Notes under the pieces: generated by a model
The model's database searches: none
The model's input: the letters and a program-made list of their open reading frames with translations, nothing else
What the model was told of the DNA's origin: nothing
Part shown: one piece after another, positions 7,991 through 17,590 of the stretch
How positions within the stretch are numbered: position 1 is the first letter of the stretch
Layout: each line of letters begins with the position of its first letter
From: DASSBG01 sp963800395
GTDB lineage: Bacteria > Pseudomonadota > Gammaproteobacteria > Xanthomonadales > Rhodanobacteraceae
DNA: 64,000 nt
Assembly: GCA_963800395.1 (NCBI GenBank)
Contig: CAWDBD010000001.1
Span: 1-64,000 of the forward strand
Reading direction: 5' to 3'
Translations under genes and position numbers: made by a program

Positions 7991-8006
7991 GGGAAGTCTC
8001 TTACGG

Positions 8007-8017
8007 AATTGTTAGAG
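8007..8017 (-). other. attC2, proximal part with first core
   Basis: On the minus strand this reads CTCTAACAATT, holding the first core of attC2 and the stop codon TAA of the cassette 2 gene. It abuts the right end of the IS1111-type element. Together with 6446-6495 it rebuilds a normal attC, which fixes the insertion site within two bases. Confidence 0.85.
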
Positions 8018-8329
8018 CGAATCCTGCTGCACTCGACAAGCGGTGTAAGCAGCAACGCCTGTCTTTGGCTCCATGTACTCAATACAAGGTTCTCCACCAA
8101 TTGTACGGCGATGCAGCCAGCCAGCACATTTGGAGCTGGCCTCCGACCAGCTGACCACCCCATTGCGATCTACATCAACCTCAGCGGGAGCCACAGGCCA
8201 CGCACCGCAATAGTAAGAAAACCAGAAGCCATCCTCATCGGTTGCATATATCGCCGCTCGCCAGGTGCCGTAGCAAGTTGCGAAAAGGCCAATGCAGCAC
8301 AAAAAAGCAATTGCGATATTCTTTGCCAT
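8012..8329 (-). CDS. Cassette gene 2: membrane-anchored or secreted protein with an EF-hand-like loop
   Basis: The product has 105 residues from the ATG at 8329 (MAKNIAIAFLCCIGLFATCY); a GTG four codons upstream is possible, but the ATG sits close behind the attC core, as expected. A hydrophobic N-terminal helix suggests a signal peptide or membrane anchor. The sequence DVDRNGVVSWSE fits the 12-residue EF-hand loop, with Asp, Asp, Asn, Gly and a last Glu at the calcium-ligand positions. Seven cysteines are present, four after the anchor. No family is recognised. Its stop codon is part of the attC core, and the following attC is interrupted by the IS1111-type element. Confidence 0.65.
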   Translation of the reverse strand: MAKNIAIAFLCCIGLFATCYGTWRAAIYATDEDGFWFSYYCGAWPVAPAEVDVDRNGVVSWSEASSKCAGWLHRRTIGGEPCIEYMEPKTGVAAYTACRVQQDSL

Positions 8330-8332
8330 GCG

Positions 8333-8392
8333 CTCTAACACCTGAGTTAAGCCGCGCCGCGAAGCGGCGTCGGCTTGGACGAATTGTTAGGT
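8333..8392 (-). other. attC site of cassette 1
   Basis: The minus-strand sequence starts with core ACCTAAC (8392-8386) and ends with GTTAGAG (8339-8333). The arms CAATTCGTCCAAGCCGACG and GCGGCTTAACTCAG flank a CCGCTTCGCGG tip, the same layout as the aadA attC. It is complete and is the best-preserved site in the array, directly downstream of the gene at 8409-8813. Confidence 0.93.
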
Positions 8393-8408
8393 GCGGCCGC
8401 CGGACCCT

Positions 8409-8813
8409 TCACCTTTCCAAGCCTAATGCTGCCAGAACCACCCGTTGCTTGGCTCGGGAGAACGCGCACGCTCTCTTGGTACGCGAATCCCGATATGCGA
8501 ACTGGGATGCTTCCCACGACCGCGGCTGCCCGCCGGGCCACTCGATCAACAGGCGGAGATCTCGCACATCCTGCGGCGAGACAACTTGGCATTGCTCCGA
8601 CAAGGCACGGTTGAGTGCGGCTAGCTGAGCCGGCGACCGAACCGTGAGGTGCCGATCGTATGCTCCGCGTAGGGCAGCAGCATCCAGCGCGACGATGGAA
8701 GTGCTATCAAACGAGCGGTAGTACACCTCGGCGCGCTCAATCGGCGGGGCTGCGCAAGTAGGAAACACTACAAGCGCTGAGGACAAGAGCATCAAGTAGC
8801 GAAATCGTTTCAT
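8409..8813 (-). CDS. Cassette gene 1: secreted hypothetical protein
   Basis: The 134-residue protein begins MKRFRYLMLLSSALVVFPTC, with a signal peptide whose FPTCAAPP end could be either a poor lipobox or a normal cleavage site. The mature part is hydrophilic with an even mix of charges (RAEVYYRSFDSTSIVALDAA, LRGAYDRHLTVRSPAQLAAL) and two cysteines. I recognise no family. The ATG is only six bases from the core GTTAGGT that marks the outer cassette boundary, and a promoter-like sequence ends right at that core, so this is the first cassette transcribed. Confidence 0.7.
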   Translation of the reverse strand: MKRFRYLMLLSSALVVFPTCAAPPIERAEVYYRSFDSTSIVALDAAALRGAYDRHLTVRSPAQLAALNRALSEQCQVVSPQDVRDLRLLIEWPGGQPRSWEASQFAYRDSRTKRACAFSRAKQRVVLAALGLER

Positions 8814-8825
8814 GCCGCACCTAAC

Positions 8826-8854
8826 TATATATCGGTTGCGAATTGGCGTGTAAA
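8826..8854 (-). promoter_or_regulatory. Candidate cassette promoter (Pc-like)
   Basis: On the minus strand TTTACA (8854-8849) and TATATA (8831-8826) are separated by exactly 17 bases, a near-consensus sigma70 arrangement. The -10 element touches the core GTTAGGT (8825-8819) that begins the first cassette. The predicted start of transcription lies about six bases before the ATG at 8813, giving an almost leaderless message. In intact integrons the array promoter occupies the equivalent place beside attI. Confidence 0.55.
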
Positions 8855-9154
8855 CCGGCCATCTAAACTTTCTGAGTCATTCTCATCTTTGGGGGCAAGT
8901 TATTGCAAATCAGCATGTTGGGCTTGTCGGATCAGTCTATCCTGTCAGCCTAATCTTGCAGTCTTTGAATTGTGCGGTGGGTGCGCTGGATTCATCTTCG
9001 CACTCTGTTCGGGGTCGCGCAATTGGTTTGGGTTTGGTGGGAGCGGCCTGCTTGGCTCAGCGGGTTGGGGCGCGTATTTTATTTGGGGTGGGCAATGCGC
9101 ACCTGCCCGCCTTCCTGGATGTGGCGGGCCGGGCGACGCATGGCTGGTGAGGTG
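8855..9154. other. Gene-free stretch between cassette array and ALDH gene
   Basis: About 300 bases where I see no convincing coding sequence, attC or repeat. An integron integrase would be expected near here, transcribed away from the cassettes, but no tyrosine-recombinase motif can be read in any frame. Short plus-strand frames rich in Gly/Trp look random. Confidence 0.5.
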
Positions 9155-9184
9155 GCAGCCGCTCTGGTGGGGGCTCGCGGCTGC
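9155..9184 (-). terminator. Hairpin directly after the ALDH stop codon
   Basis: An 8-bp perfect stem, GCAGCCGC pairing with GCGGCTGC (9177-9184 and 9155-9162), with a 14-base loop begins at the stop codon of the aldehyde dehydrogenase. There is no T-run after it, so it may only stabilise the message rather than end transcription by itself. Confidence 0.3.
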
Positions 9185-10614
9185 TCAGGCGTCGCGTATG
9201 ACCAGCAGGCGCAGTTCGGTCATGTCCTCGATGGCGTACTTGATGCCTTCGCGGCCGATGCCGGAGCGCTTGATGCCGCCGTAGGGCATGTTGTCGACGC
9301 GGAAGCTGGGGATGTCGCCGATGACAACGCCACCCTGTTCGAGTACATCCCAGGCCTGCATGCTGTGGCTGAGGTTGTTGGTGAATACGCCGGCCTGCAA
9401 TCCGTAGTCGGAGTCGTTGACTCGCTTGAGGGCCTCGTCGTAGTTCCTGAACGGGGCGAGCAGGGCGACCGGGCCGAATGCTTCCTCGCGGCTGATGGTG
9501 GCATCGGGGTCGACATTCTCCAGCACGGTGGCATCGAGCATGCTGCCGTCGCGCTTGCCGCCGCAGAGGATCTTGGCGCCGTCTTTCTTCGCGTCCTGAA
9601 TCCAGCCGTGCAGGCGCTCGGCGGCATCCTCGCTGATCATCGGCCCGAGGAAGGTGTCCTTCGTTCTTCGGGTCGCCGGCCTTGAGTTTTCTGGTCTTGT
9701 TGACGAACTTGCGCTTGAGCTTGTCGTACAGTGACTCGTGCACGTAGATGCGCTGCACGCCGATGCAGCTCTGGCCGGACTGGTAGAAGGATCCGAATAT
9801 CAGGCGGTCGACGACGAAGTCGAGGCGATCTTCCTGGTCCTGGTCGACGATGCAGGCGGCGTTGCCACCCAGTTCCAGAACCACTTTCTTGCGCCCGGCT
9901 CTGGCCTTGAGATCCCAGCCGATCTGACCGCCGGTGAACGACAGCAGCTTGAGTCGCTGGTCCTCGACAAACGGCGCGGCGCGGTCGCCGGTGACGGGCA
10001 GGATGGAGAATGCTCCCCTGGGCAGGTCGGTTTCGGCCAGTACCTCGCCGATGATCAGCGCACCGACCGGGGTCTTTTCCGACGGTTTCAATACGAACGG
10101 GCAGCCGGCGGCGATGGCCGGAGCGACCTTGTGCGCCACCAGGTTGAGGGGAAAGTTGAATGGCGTGATCAGCGAGCAGGCGCCGATCGGCATGCGCTTG
10201 GTGAAGCCGCGGTAGCCGTTGGCGCGTTCGGAGATTTCCAGATTGACGACTTCGCCGCCGATCTGCGGGGCCAGCTCGGCCGCGATGCGGAAGGTGTCGA
10301 TCAGGCGGGTGACTTCCCCCTTTGCATCATGGATCGGCTTGCCGGCTTCCACGCACAGGGCCCTGGCCAGTTCGTCGCTGACGTTCACTCATGCGCTTGA
10401 CGCAGTGGTTGAGCACGTCCTGGCGCTGCCAGGGCTTGAACTTGCGCATCGGCTCTTCGGCCTGGACAGCGGCAGCGATGGCCTTGTCGATGGTCTTGTC
10501 GTCGGGTACCGCTACCCGGGTGGCGATTCTGCCCGAGTACTTGTCGCGCACCACCAGATCGGTATTGGGCTGCAGCGGCTTGTTGGCGAGGTAGTAGGGA
10601 TAGGTCTTTTTCAC
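9185..10614 (-). pseudogene. NAD(P)-dependent aldehyde dehydrogenase, two +1 frameshifts
   Basis: Three frames join to give a normal 475-residue ALDH. The start is the GTG at 10614 after AAGGAG (VKKTYPYYLANKPLQPNTDL). The first extra base is near 10380-10388 (CVKRMSERQ then DELARALCVEAGKPIHDAKG), the second near 9655-9660 (KAGDPKNE then DTFLGPMISEDAAERL). Removing both leaves 1428 nt, a multiple of three. Conserved parts include PFNFPLNLVAHKVAPAIAAG, KPSEKTPVGA, LELGGNA (general base Glu), SGQSCIGVQRI with the catalytic Cys, and EEAFGPVALL. It oxidises an unidentified aldehyde to the acid. It follows an acetolactate synthase gene, probably in one operon. Real decay or sequence error cannot be separated here. 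Confidence 0.85.
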
Positions 10615-10797
10615 GATGGTGCTCCTTGCGCAGCCATGGCGCGTCAGTTGTATTTTCGAGCGAGTGGATCGCCTGCCGGATTGAAGGGGACGCAGCATGC
10701 GGGCGCGGCACTGTTGCGATGCTTGACGCGGGGACGCCGCCGAGGGATGCGCCGCGACGGGTGCCGGTGTGTTCGCGCATCAGCGCCCGAGCGCAGC

Positions 10798-12451
<1,654 letters not shown>

Positions 12452-12525
12452 GAACGCTCCTTTGCAGTGGCAGCCAGCACGCCTGTGCCGGCCTGCGTCC
12501 GATCCGACTGGAGCGGACGTCTGGA

Positions 12526-13860
12526 TCAGTCGATCTTGCGCACGGTCATGTTGCCGTCGGCAAGTTGAACCTTCATTGTGGCATTTGCTTTCACAGCCTC
12601 GACTGAACGCACCGTGTTGCCGTGTTCGTCGAACACGATGGCGTAGCCGCGTTGCAGCGTGGCCAGCGGGCTGACCGCGTTGAGCGCGCGTTGCAGCGCC
12701 AGTGTCTGCGAACGCTGTTTCTGCAGCAGTTGCTGCTGGTTCTGGCGCAGGTGCTGCAGCAGGCGGGCGTTGTGCTGCTGCGCCTGCTGCAGACGCTGTT
12801 GCAGTGGGCGCACGGCCAACTGGCCTTGCAGGGTATGCAGGCGGCTGCGCAGTGTCTCGAACGGCCGGGTGCGCAGCAGGCGGTGATGCAGAGCCGCAAG
12901 GCGCTCGCTGCCGCGCTTCAAGCGCAGCGCGGGCCGCTGGTTGCGCAGTCGGGTCTGCGCGTGGTCGAGACGTTGTGCGCGGGCCTGCATGGCGCGCTCG
13001 ATCCGGGCCAGAAGATGCATCCGGTGCTGCCGCAGATGTCGTCTGATGTTGTCCTGGTCCGGTACCAGCAGTTCGCCGGCCACGGACGGTGTCGCGGCGC
13101 GCACGTCGGCGGCAAAGTCGGCCAGGGTGAAATCGATTTCGTGGCCGACCGCCGACACAACGGGAATCGGGCTGGCCGCGATCAGCCGAGCCAGGGTCTC
13201 GTCATTGAAGGCCCACAGGTCTTCCAGCGAGCCGCCGCCGCGCGTGAGCAGCAGCACGTCGTGGCGCCCCGCGGTTTGCGCCCGCTCAAGCATGGCGCGT
13301 ATGGCGGCGGGCGCGTCCTTGCCTTGCACGGGCACGGGCAGCAGCTCCACCTCCACCAGGGGCATGCGCCGGCGGATCACACTGATGACGTCGCGCACGG
13401 CGGCGCCGCTGGGCGAGCTGAGAATGCCGATGCGGCGTGGCCAGGCGGGCAGGGCGCGCTTGCGTTCGGCGGCAAACAGGCCCTCGGCATCCAGGCGTGC
13501 TTTGAGGCGCTCGTACTCGCGCTGCAGTGCACCTTCGCCGGCTTCCTCCATGTGCTCGACGATCAACTGGTAGTCGCCGCGTGCTTCGTACAGGCCGATG
13601 CGGCCGCGCACCAGAACCTGGGTTCCGTTCTCGGGCTTGAACGTAAGGTTGCGACCGTGCTGGCGGAACAGGGCACAGCGGATCTGTGCGCTGGCGTCCT
13701 TGAGCGCGAAGTACATGTGCCCGGATGCCGGCCGCGCCAGGTTGCTTATTTCACCTTCCACCCACAGTGGCGGCAGGGCGTCGTTCAGCAGATCGCGCAC
13801 CAGGCGGTTGAGCGCACTGGGGGTGAAAACCTCGCGGCGGGATTGTGCTGCGTCATTCAC
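12526..13860 (-). CDS. xseA: Exodeoxyribonuclease VII large subunit
   Basis: The 444-residue product shows the N-terminal OB-fold (LWVEGEISNLARPASGHMYF, ALKDASAQIRCALFRQ), then the nuclease region with RRIGILSSPSGAAVRDVISV, LLTRGGGSLEDLWAFNDE and VVSAVGHEIDFTLADFAADV, and a long C-terminal coiled coil rich in Gln, Arg and Leu. With XseB it degrades single-stranded DNA in both directions. Length is normal. Its start overlaps the last eight bases of the preceding phospholipase D-type gene, so the two are probably co-translated. Confidence 0.95.
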   Translation of the reverse strand: MNDAAQSRREVFTPSALNRLVRDLLNDALPPLWVEGEISNLARPASGHMYFALKDASAQIRCALFRQHGRNLTFKPENGTQVLVRGRIGLYEARGDYQLIVEHMEEAGEGALQREYERLKARLDAEGLFAAERKRALPAWPRRIGILSSPSGAAVRDVISVIRRRMPLVEVELLPVPVQGKDAPAAIRAMLERAQTAGRHDVLLLTRGGGSLEDLWAFNDETLARLIAASPIPVVSAVGHEIDFTLADFAADVRAATPSVAGELLVPDQDNIRRHLRQHRMHLLARIERAMQARAQRLDHAQTRLRNQRPALRLKRGSERLAALHHRLLRTRPFETLRSRLHTLQGQLAVRPLQQRLQQAQQHNARLLQHLRQNQQQLLQKQRSQTLALQRALNAVSPLATLQRGYAIVFDEHGNTVRSVEAVKANATMKVQLADGNMTVRKID

Positions 13861-15286
13861 GCGTATCGTTCTCCTTTTCCTTGCGGTACACGCGGTGTGC
13901 GCGCAACAGCAGCGATACCGACAGCCATAGTGCCAGCGCGATCAGCGGTATCGCGATCAGGTAGGGCCAGATCAAGGCCAGAACGGACACGCCCAGCAGG
14001 ATGGAGCCAGCCACCAGCATCACCCCGGCTTCGGCGTGGCCGAGTTCGCGGTGATTGGTGAGCACGGCGCGCATGCTGCGTGCCAGGCGGGCGGCGCCGG
14101 CGGCGGCACGGCTGGTACTGCCGGTTCCGCGGCGTGTCCTGTGGGCACGCCTGATGCGCACGCGGCGCCCGCGCGGCAGCACTACTTCTGTACTGTGTTC
14201 CAGGTCACTCAGGTACTGCTGCTGCATGCGCTCGGCAAAGGCCTTGTCCTCCACCGCGACATCCAGCTCGCAATTGCCTACCCAGCTGGACAGGTTCAAA
14301 TTGGACGAGCCCACGCGTGCCCAGCGGCCATCGGCCACGGCAGTCTTGGCATGGAGCATCGACCCCTGCCATTCGAACACGCGCACTCCGGCTTCCAGCA
14401 ATGGGCGGTAGCCGCTGCGCGAAAGAGCGGCGGCCATGGGAACGTCGCTGGAGCCGGGCACCAGCAACCTGACGTCCACGCCATCGCGTGCCGCGGCAGC
14501 GAGCGACTGGGAATACGGCGCCACACCGACAAAATACGCATCGGTAAGCCACAGGGACTGGCTGGCCATGGCCGCAATCAGCTGATCAAGCCGGTACACG
14601 CTGGCCGTCTGCGGCTCGGTGGCGATGATGCGCAATGACACCTCGCCGGCCGCGGCAATATCGTCCGGACTGCACAGCACTGCGCTATCCAGCGGGTCGC
14701 CCAGGCCGTCCCAGATATCGGCAAATGCAAACTCAAGGTCGGCTACCGCCGGGCCTTGCACTGCCACGCCGGTATCCCGCCACGGCTCGATGCCGCGTGC
14801 GGCGTCGCCCAGCCATTTGCCGCTCAGGCACACCCCGGACAGGAAGCCGATGCGATTGTCGACGGCCAGCATCTTGCGATGGTCGCGACTGACCCAGCCC
14901 AGCGGGCTGTCGAGTTGAAAACGATTGTAGGTGCGCACTTCGCCGCCCGCTGCAACAAGCGGCTTCCAGAAGCGCTCGCCGGACTGCCCCAGGCAGCCCA
15001 GCCAGTCGCGGATGACGGTTACCTTGACGCCTTGACGGGCCTTGTCCGCCAGCGCAACAAGGAAACGCTGTCCATTGTCGTCATCGCGCACCATGTAGTT
15101 TTCCAGCAGAATGTGCTGGCGTGCGCTGGCGATGGCCTCCAGCCATGCCTCGAAGTTGGCCTGGGCATCAATCAGCAGTTCGATATGGTTGCCCGTGGAC
15201 AGGGGCGCACCTGCGGCACGGCTGAAGGCTTGTTCGGCCAGTTGCCGGGTGGGCAGCAGGTCAGCAGGTGGCGTGATGCGCGGCAT
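13853..15286 (-). CDS. Phospholipase D-family enzyme, cardiolipin synthase-like
   Basis: The protein has 477 residues. Two HKD motifs are present: HRKMLAVD near residue 140 and HAKTAVAD near residue 320, the second followed by GSSNLN as in the PLD superfamily. The order resembles cardiolipin synthases, but the hydrophobic helices are C-terminal (AGVMLVAGSILLGVSVLALI and IAIPLIALALWLSVSLLL) instead of N-terminal. This would tether the catalytic domains to the membrane from the other end. The likely reaction is phosphatidyl transfer between phospholipids. It overlaps xseA by eight bases and is divergent from the CoA-transferase gene. Confidence 0.85.
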   Translation of the reverse strand: MPRITPPADLLPTRQLAEQAFSRAAGAPLSTGNHIELLIDAQANFEAWLEAIASARQHILLENYMVRDDDNGQRFLVALADKARQGVKVTVIRDWLGCLGQSGERFWKPLVAAGGEVRTYNRFQLDSPLGWVSRDHRKMLAVDNRIGFLSGVCLSGKWLGDAARGIEPWRDTGVAVQGPAVADLEFAFADIWDGLGDPLDSAVLCSPDDIAAAGEVSLRIIATEPQTASVYRLDQLIAAMASQSLWLTDAYFVGVAPYSQSLAAAARDGVDVRLLVPGSSDVPMAAALSRSGYRPLLEAGVRVFEWQGSMLHAKTAVADGRWARVGSSNLNLSSWVGNCELDVAVEDKAFAERMQQQYLSDLEHSTEVVLPRGRRVRIRRAHRTRRGTGSTSRAAAGAARLARSMRAVLTNHRELGHAEAGVMLVAGSILLGVSVLALIWPYLIAIPLIALALWLSVSLLLRAHRVYRKEKENDTRE

Positions 15287-15382
15287 GCGCTCAGTGTAAC
15301 CTCAGAGCCATGCCAAACCATGAATGCACCAGTGCGCGAGGGTGCGGACTTTCTGCCATCATTCACTACGCTTACCTCACGG

Positions 15383-17551
15383 ATGGACGCTGACATGCCT
15401 GAAGCTCAACCTGTGGTCAGTCTGGATGCCTGTGTCGAGCACATACTCGAACATTGTGGCGAGCATATCCGCCTGGCCGCGCCCCTGGGCCTGGGCAAGC
15501 CCAATGCCCTGATCAATGCGCTGTATCAGCGCGTCGCCGACGACAGCAGTCGACAGATGGATATCTACACGGCCTTGTCGCTGGCGCCACCGGACGCCGG
15601 GGACGGATTGCAGGCGCGTTTTTTGCGGCCGTTTCTGGCGCGCCATTTCGGCGAGGACTATCCGGCACTCGATTACGTCGCCGACCAGCTCGGCAACCGG
15701 TTGCCCGGCAATATTCGTGTGCACGAGTTCTATCTGCTGTCCGGTGCCTTGCTGGCTTCAACATCGGCGCAGCGCAACTACGCCAGCGAGAATTACACCC
15801 ACGTGGCGCGTGATCTCGTGCCGCGTCGCATCAACGTGGTGGTACAGCTGGTAGCCGCGCGGGGTGACGGTGACACGCGTCAGTACAGTCTTTCGTGCAA
15901 TCCCGATGTGACCCTTGATCTGCTGGACCGGATCAAGGCGGCCGGTCAGCCGCGGCCGCTGATGGTCGGCGTGGTTCATCCCGAGCTGCCGTTCCTCGGC
16001 AACAACGCGCAGGTTTCAGCGCAATTCCTTGATCGGGTGCATGACATCGATGCGCCGGCACACAAGCTGTTCGCATTGCCACGCGAGCCGATTGACGACA
16101 GCGAGTACGCCATTGGCTACCACGCAAGCACCCTGGTGCGCGACGGCGGCACCTTGCAGATCGGCATTGGCGCACTGTCCGATGCGCTGGTGTCGGCCTT
16201 GCTGGTGCGCCAGCAGGACAATCGCGCCTACCGGGATGTGGTGGCGGCGCTTGCCGGGGATGATGTCGAGGACAGGGAAGGGCGACAGCTCGATGCCTTC
16301 GACACGGGGCTGTATGGCGCCAGCGAAATGGTGATGGACGGCTTCATGCACCTGCGGAAAGCCGGCATTCTCAAGCGCCAGAGCTACGACGACATGGCTA
16401 TCGAGCAGGCCAGCGCGGAAGGTCTTTTTGCTGCACCGCTGGCTGTCGGCTGTGTGGATGCGCTGCTTGATCGGGGCGTGCTGCCGGAGCATGTGGACGC
16501 ACGCCAGCTTGCACGGCTGCAGCGTTTTGGTCTGCTGCCGGAAGACGCACGGCTGGATGAGGCGGGTGTGCATCTGGCCGATGGCCGGCAACTCGGCCTG
16601 GATCTGCGTGATGAGGCCGCGCGCGCTGCCTGGGACGATGTACTCGAGGGGCGCCGGTTGCGCGACGGGCGCTATCTGCGCGGTGCATTCTTTCTGGGCT
16701 CGAGCGCGCTGTACCAGTGGCTTGGCCAGCTTGAGGGCGATGACTACGATGGCCTGGACATGACCCGGGTGTCGGACGTCAATCAGCTGTATGGCGGGCG
16801 CGAGCGCCTGGATGCCCTGCAACGGCGCGGCGCGCGCTTTTTCAACACCTGCATGATGGCGACGGTGATGGGTGCTGCGGTGTCGGACCAGCTGGAGGAC
16901 GGCCGCGTGGTCAGTGGGGTGGGCGGGCAGTACAACTTTGTCGCCATGGCCCACGAGCTGGATGATGGCCGCTCGATTCTGCTCCTGCACGCCACACATG
17001 AATCACATGGCAGCCTGCATTCGAATATCCGCTACAACTATGGCCACACCACGATTCCCCGCCACCTGCGTGATATCTATATCACCGAGTACGGTGTTGC
17101 CGACCTGCGCGGCCTGAGTGACCAGGACTGCATCAAGGCCATGCTGTCGATTGCCGACGCGCGCTTCATCGACGAGCTGGCGGCCGAGGCCCGACGCAAC
17201 GGCAAGCTCGACAAGACGTTCCGCATTCCTGATGCATGGCGGGCAAACACCCCGCAGGCATTGAGTGCCCGTCTGGTGCAGGCACGGCGCGCCGGAACGC
17301 TGCCTGCCTTCCCGCTGGGCTCGGATTTTGATGCCTCCGAGCAGGCGCTGTTGCCGGCGCTGGACTGGCTTGGCAAGCGGTCGGCCAGTCGGCTGGGGCG
17401 CGCCAGGCTACTGATACACGCTCTGATCACAGGGCACGTGCGGCCGCAGGACAAGCCTGCGCTCCAGCGCATGGGTCTGCTGCAGGCTGCCGGCGTGGGC
17501 GCCAGGCTCGAACGCCGTGTCTTGCTGGCCGCTTTGAGAAAGGTGCAATAA
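15383..17551 (+). CDS. Acetyl-CoA hydrolase/transferase family protein
   Basis: The frame is open far upstream, opposite the phospholipase gene, so the start must be inferred. ATGs at 15320, 15383 and 15395 are all possible, none with a good Shine-Dalgarno; 15383 (MDADMPEAQPVVSLDACVEH) gives 722 residues. The C-terminal half carries the CoA-transferase fold with AIGYHASTLVRDGGTLQIGI, DGFMHLRKAGILKRQSYDD, RVSDVNQLYGGRERLDAL and VSGVGGQYNFVAMAHELDDG followed by THESHGSLHSNIRYNYGHTT. The family includes acetyl-CoA hydrolases and 4-hydroxybutyrate CoA-transferases. Extra length over the typical 500 residues matches the longer bacterial subgroup with a central insert. The exact substrate is unknown. 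Confidence 0.8.
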   Translation: MDADMPEAQPVVSLDACVEHILEHCGEHIRLAAPLGLGKPNALINALYQRVADDSSRQMDIYTALSLAPPDAGDGLQARFLRPFLARHFGEDYPALDYVADQLGNRLPGNIRVHEFYLLSGALLASTSAQRNYASENYTHVARDLVPRRINVVVQLVAARGDGDTRQYSLSCNPDVTLDLLDRIKAAGQPRPLMVGVVHPELPFLGNNAQVSAQFLDRVHDIDAPAHKLFALPREPIDDSEYAIGYHASTLVRDGGTLQIGIGALSDALVSALLVRQQDNRAYRDVVAALAGDDVEDREGRQLDAFDTGLYGASEMVMDGFMHLRKAGILKRQSYDDMAIEQASAEGLFAAPLAVGCVDALLDRGVLPEHVDARQLARLQRFGLLPEDARLDEAGVHLADGRQLGLDLRDEAARAAWDDVLEGRRLRDGRYLRGAFFLGSSALYQWLGQLEGDDYDGLDMTRVSDVNQLYGGRERLDALQRRGARFFNTCMMATVMGAAVSDQLEDGRVVSGVGGQYNFVAMAHELDDGRSILLLHATHESHGSLHSNIRYNYGHTTIPRHLRDIYITEYGVADLRGLSDQDCIKAMLSIADARFIDELAAEARRNGKLDKTFRIPDAWRANTPQALSARLVQARRAGTLPAFPLGSDFDASEQALLPALDWLGKRSASRLGRARLLIHALITGHVRPQDKPALQRMGLLQAAGVGARLERRVLLAALRKVQ

Positions 17552-17590
17552 TGCCGAATCTAGCGCAACTCACAGGGAGCCGGGGCGAAC

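Larger units (their letters stand above)
6496..8006 (+). mobile_element. IS110-family element, IS1111-attC type, inserted in an attC
   Basis: The element spans about 1.51 kb. Subterminal 11-bp inverted repeats AGAGACTTCCC lie at 6502-6512 and, inverted, at 7991-8001, about six bases from the ends, as is usual for the IS1111 group, which has subterminal rather than terminal repeats. Flanking DNA joins to a normal attC with no clear target duplication. It carries an intact transposase and about 315 bp of non-coding DNA at its right side. Established knowledge: IS1111-attC elements insert in a fixed position and orientation in attC sites of integron cassettes. Confidence 0.9.
5925..8825 (-). other. 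Integron gene-cassette array without a visible integrase
   Basis: The region holds four minus-strand cassettes, each with one short gene followed at its 3' side by an attC site whose first core overlaps or touches the stop codon. From the promoter end they are: 8409-8813 with attC 8333-8392; 8012-8329 with an attC split by an insertion sequence (8007-8017 plus 6446-6495); 6159-6416 with attC 6096-6164; and 5938-6090, whose attC is lost to the IS66 remnant. Cassette orientation, short spacing and conserved attC ends support the call. No intI gene is present up to the ALDH gene at 9185, so this is an array lacking its integrase, at least locally. Confidence 0.85.

Noticed and set aside
8889..9284. 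Possible integron integrase or other gene in the space beside the array
   Set aside because: The frames are Gly/Trp-rich and overlap the aldehyde dehydrogenase; no tyrosine-recombinase boxes can be read.
12622..14061. A 479-codon plus-strand frame opposite xseA
   Set aside because: Covers xseA and the end of the phospholipase gene in antisense; the minus-strand products carry clear motifs.
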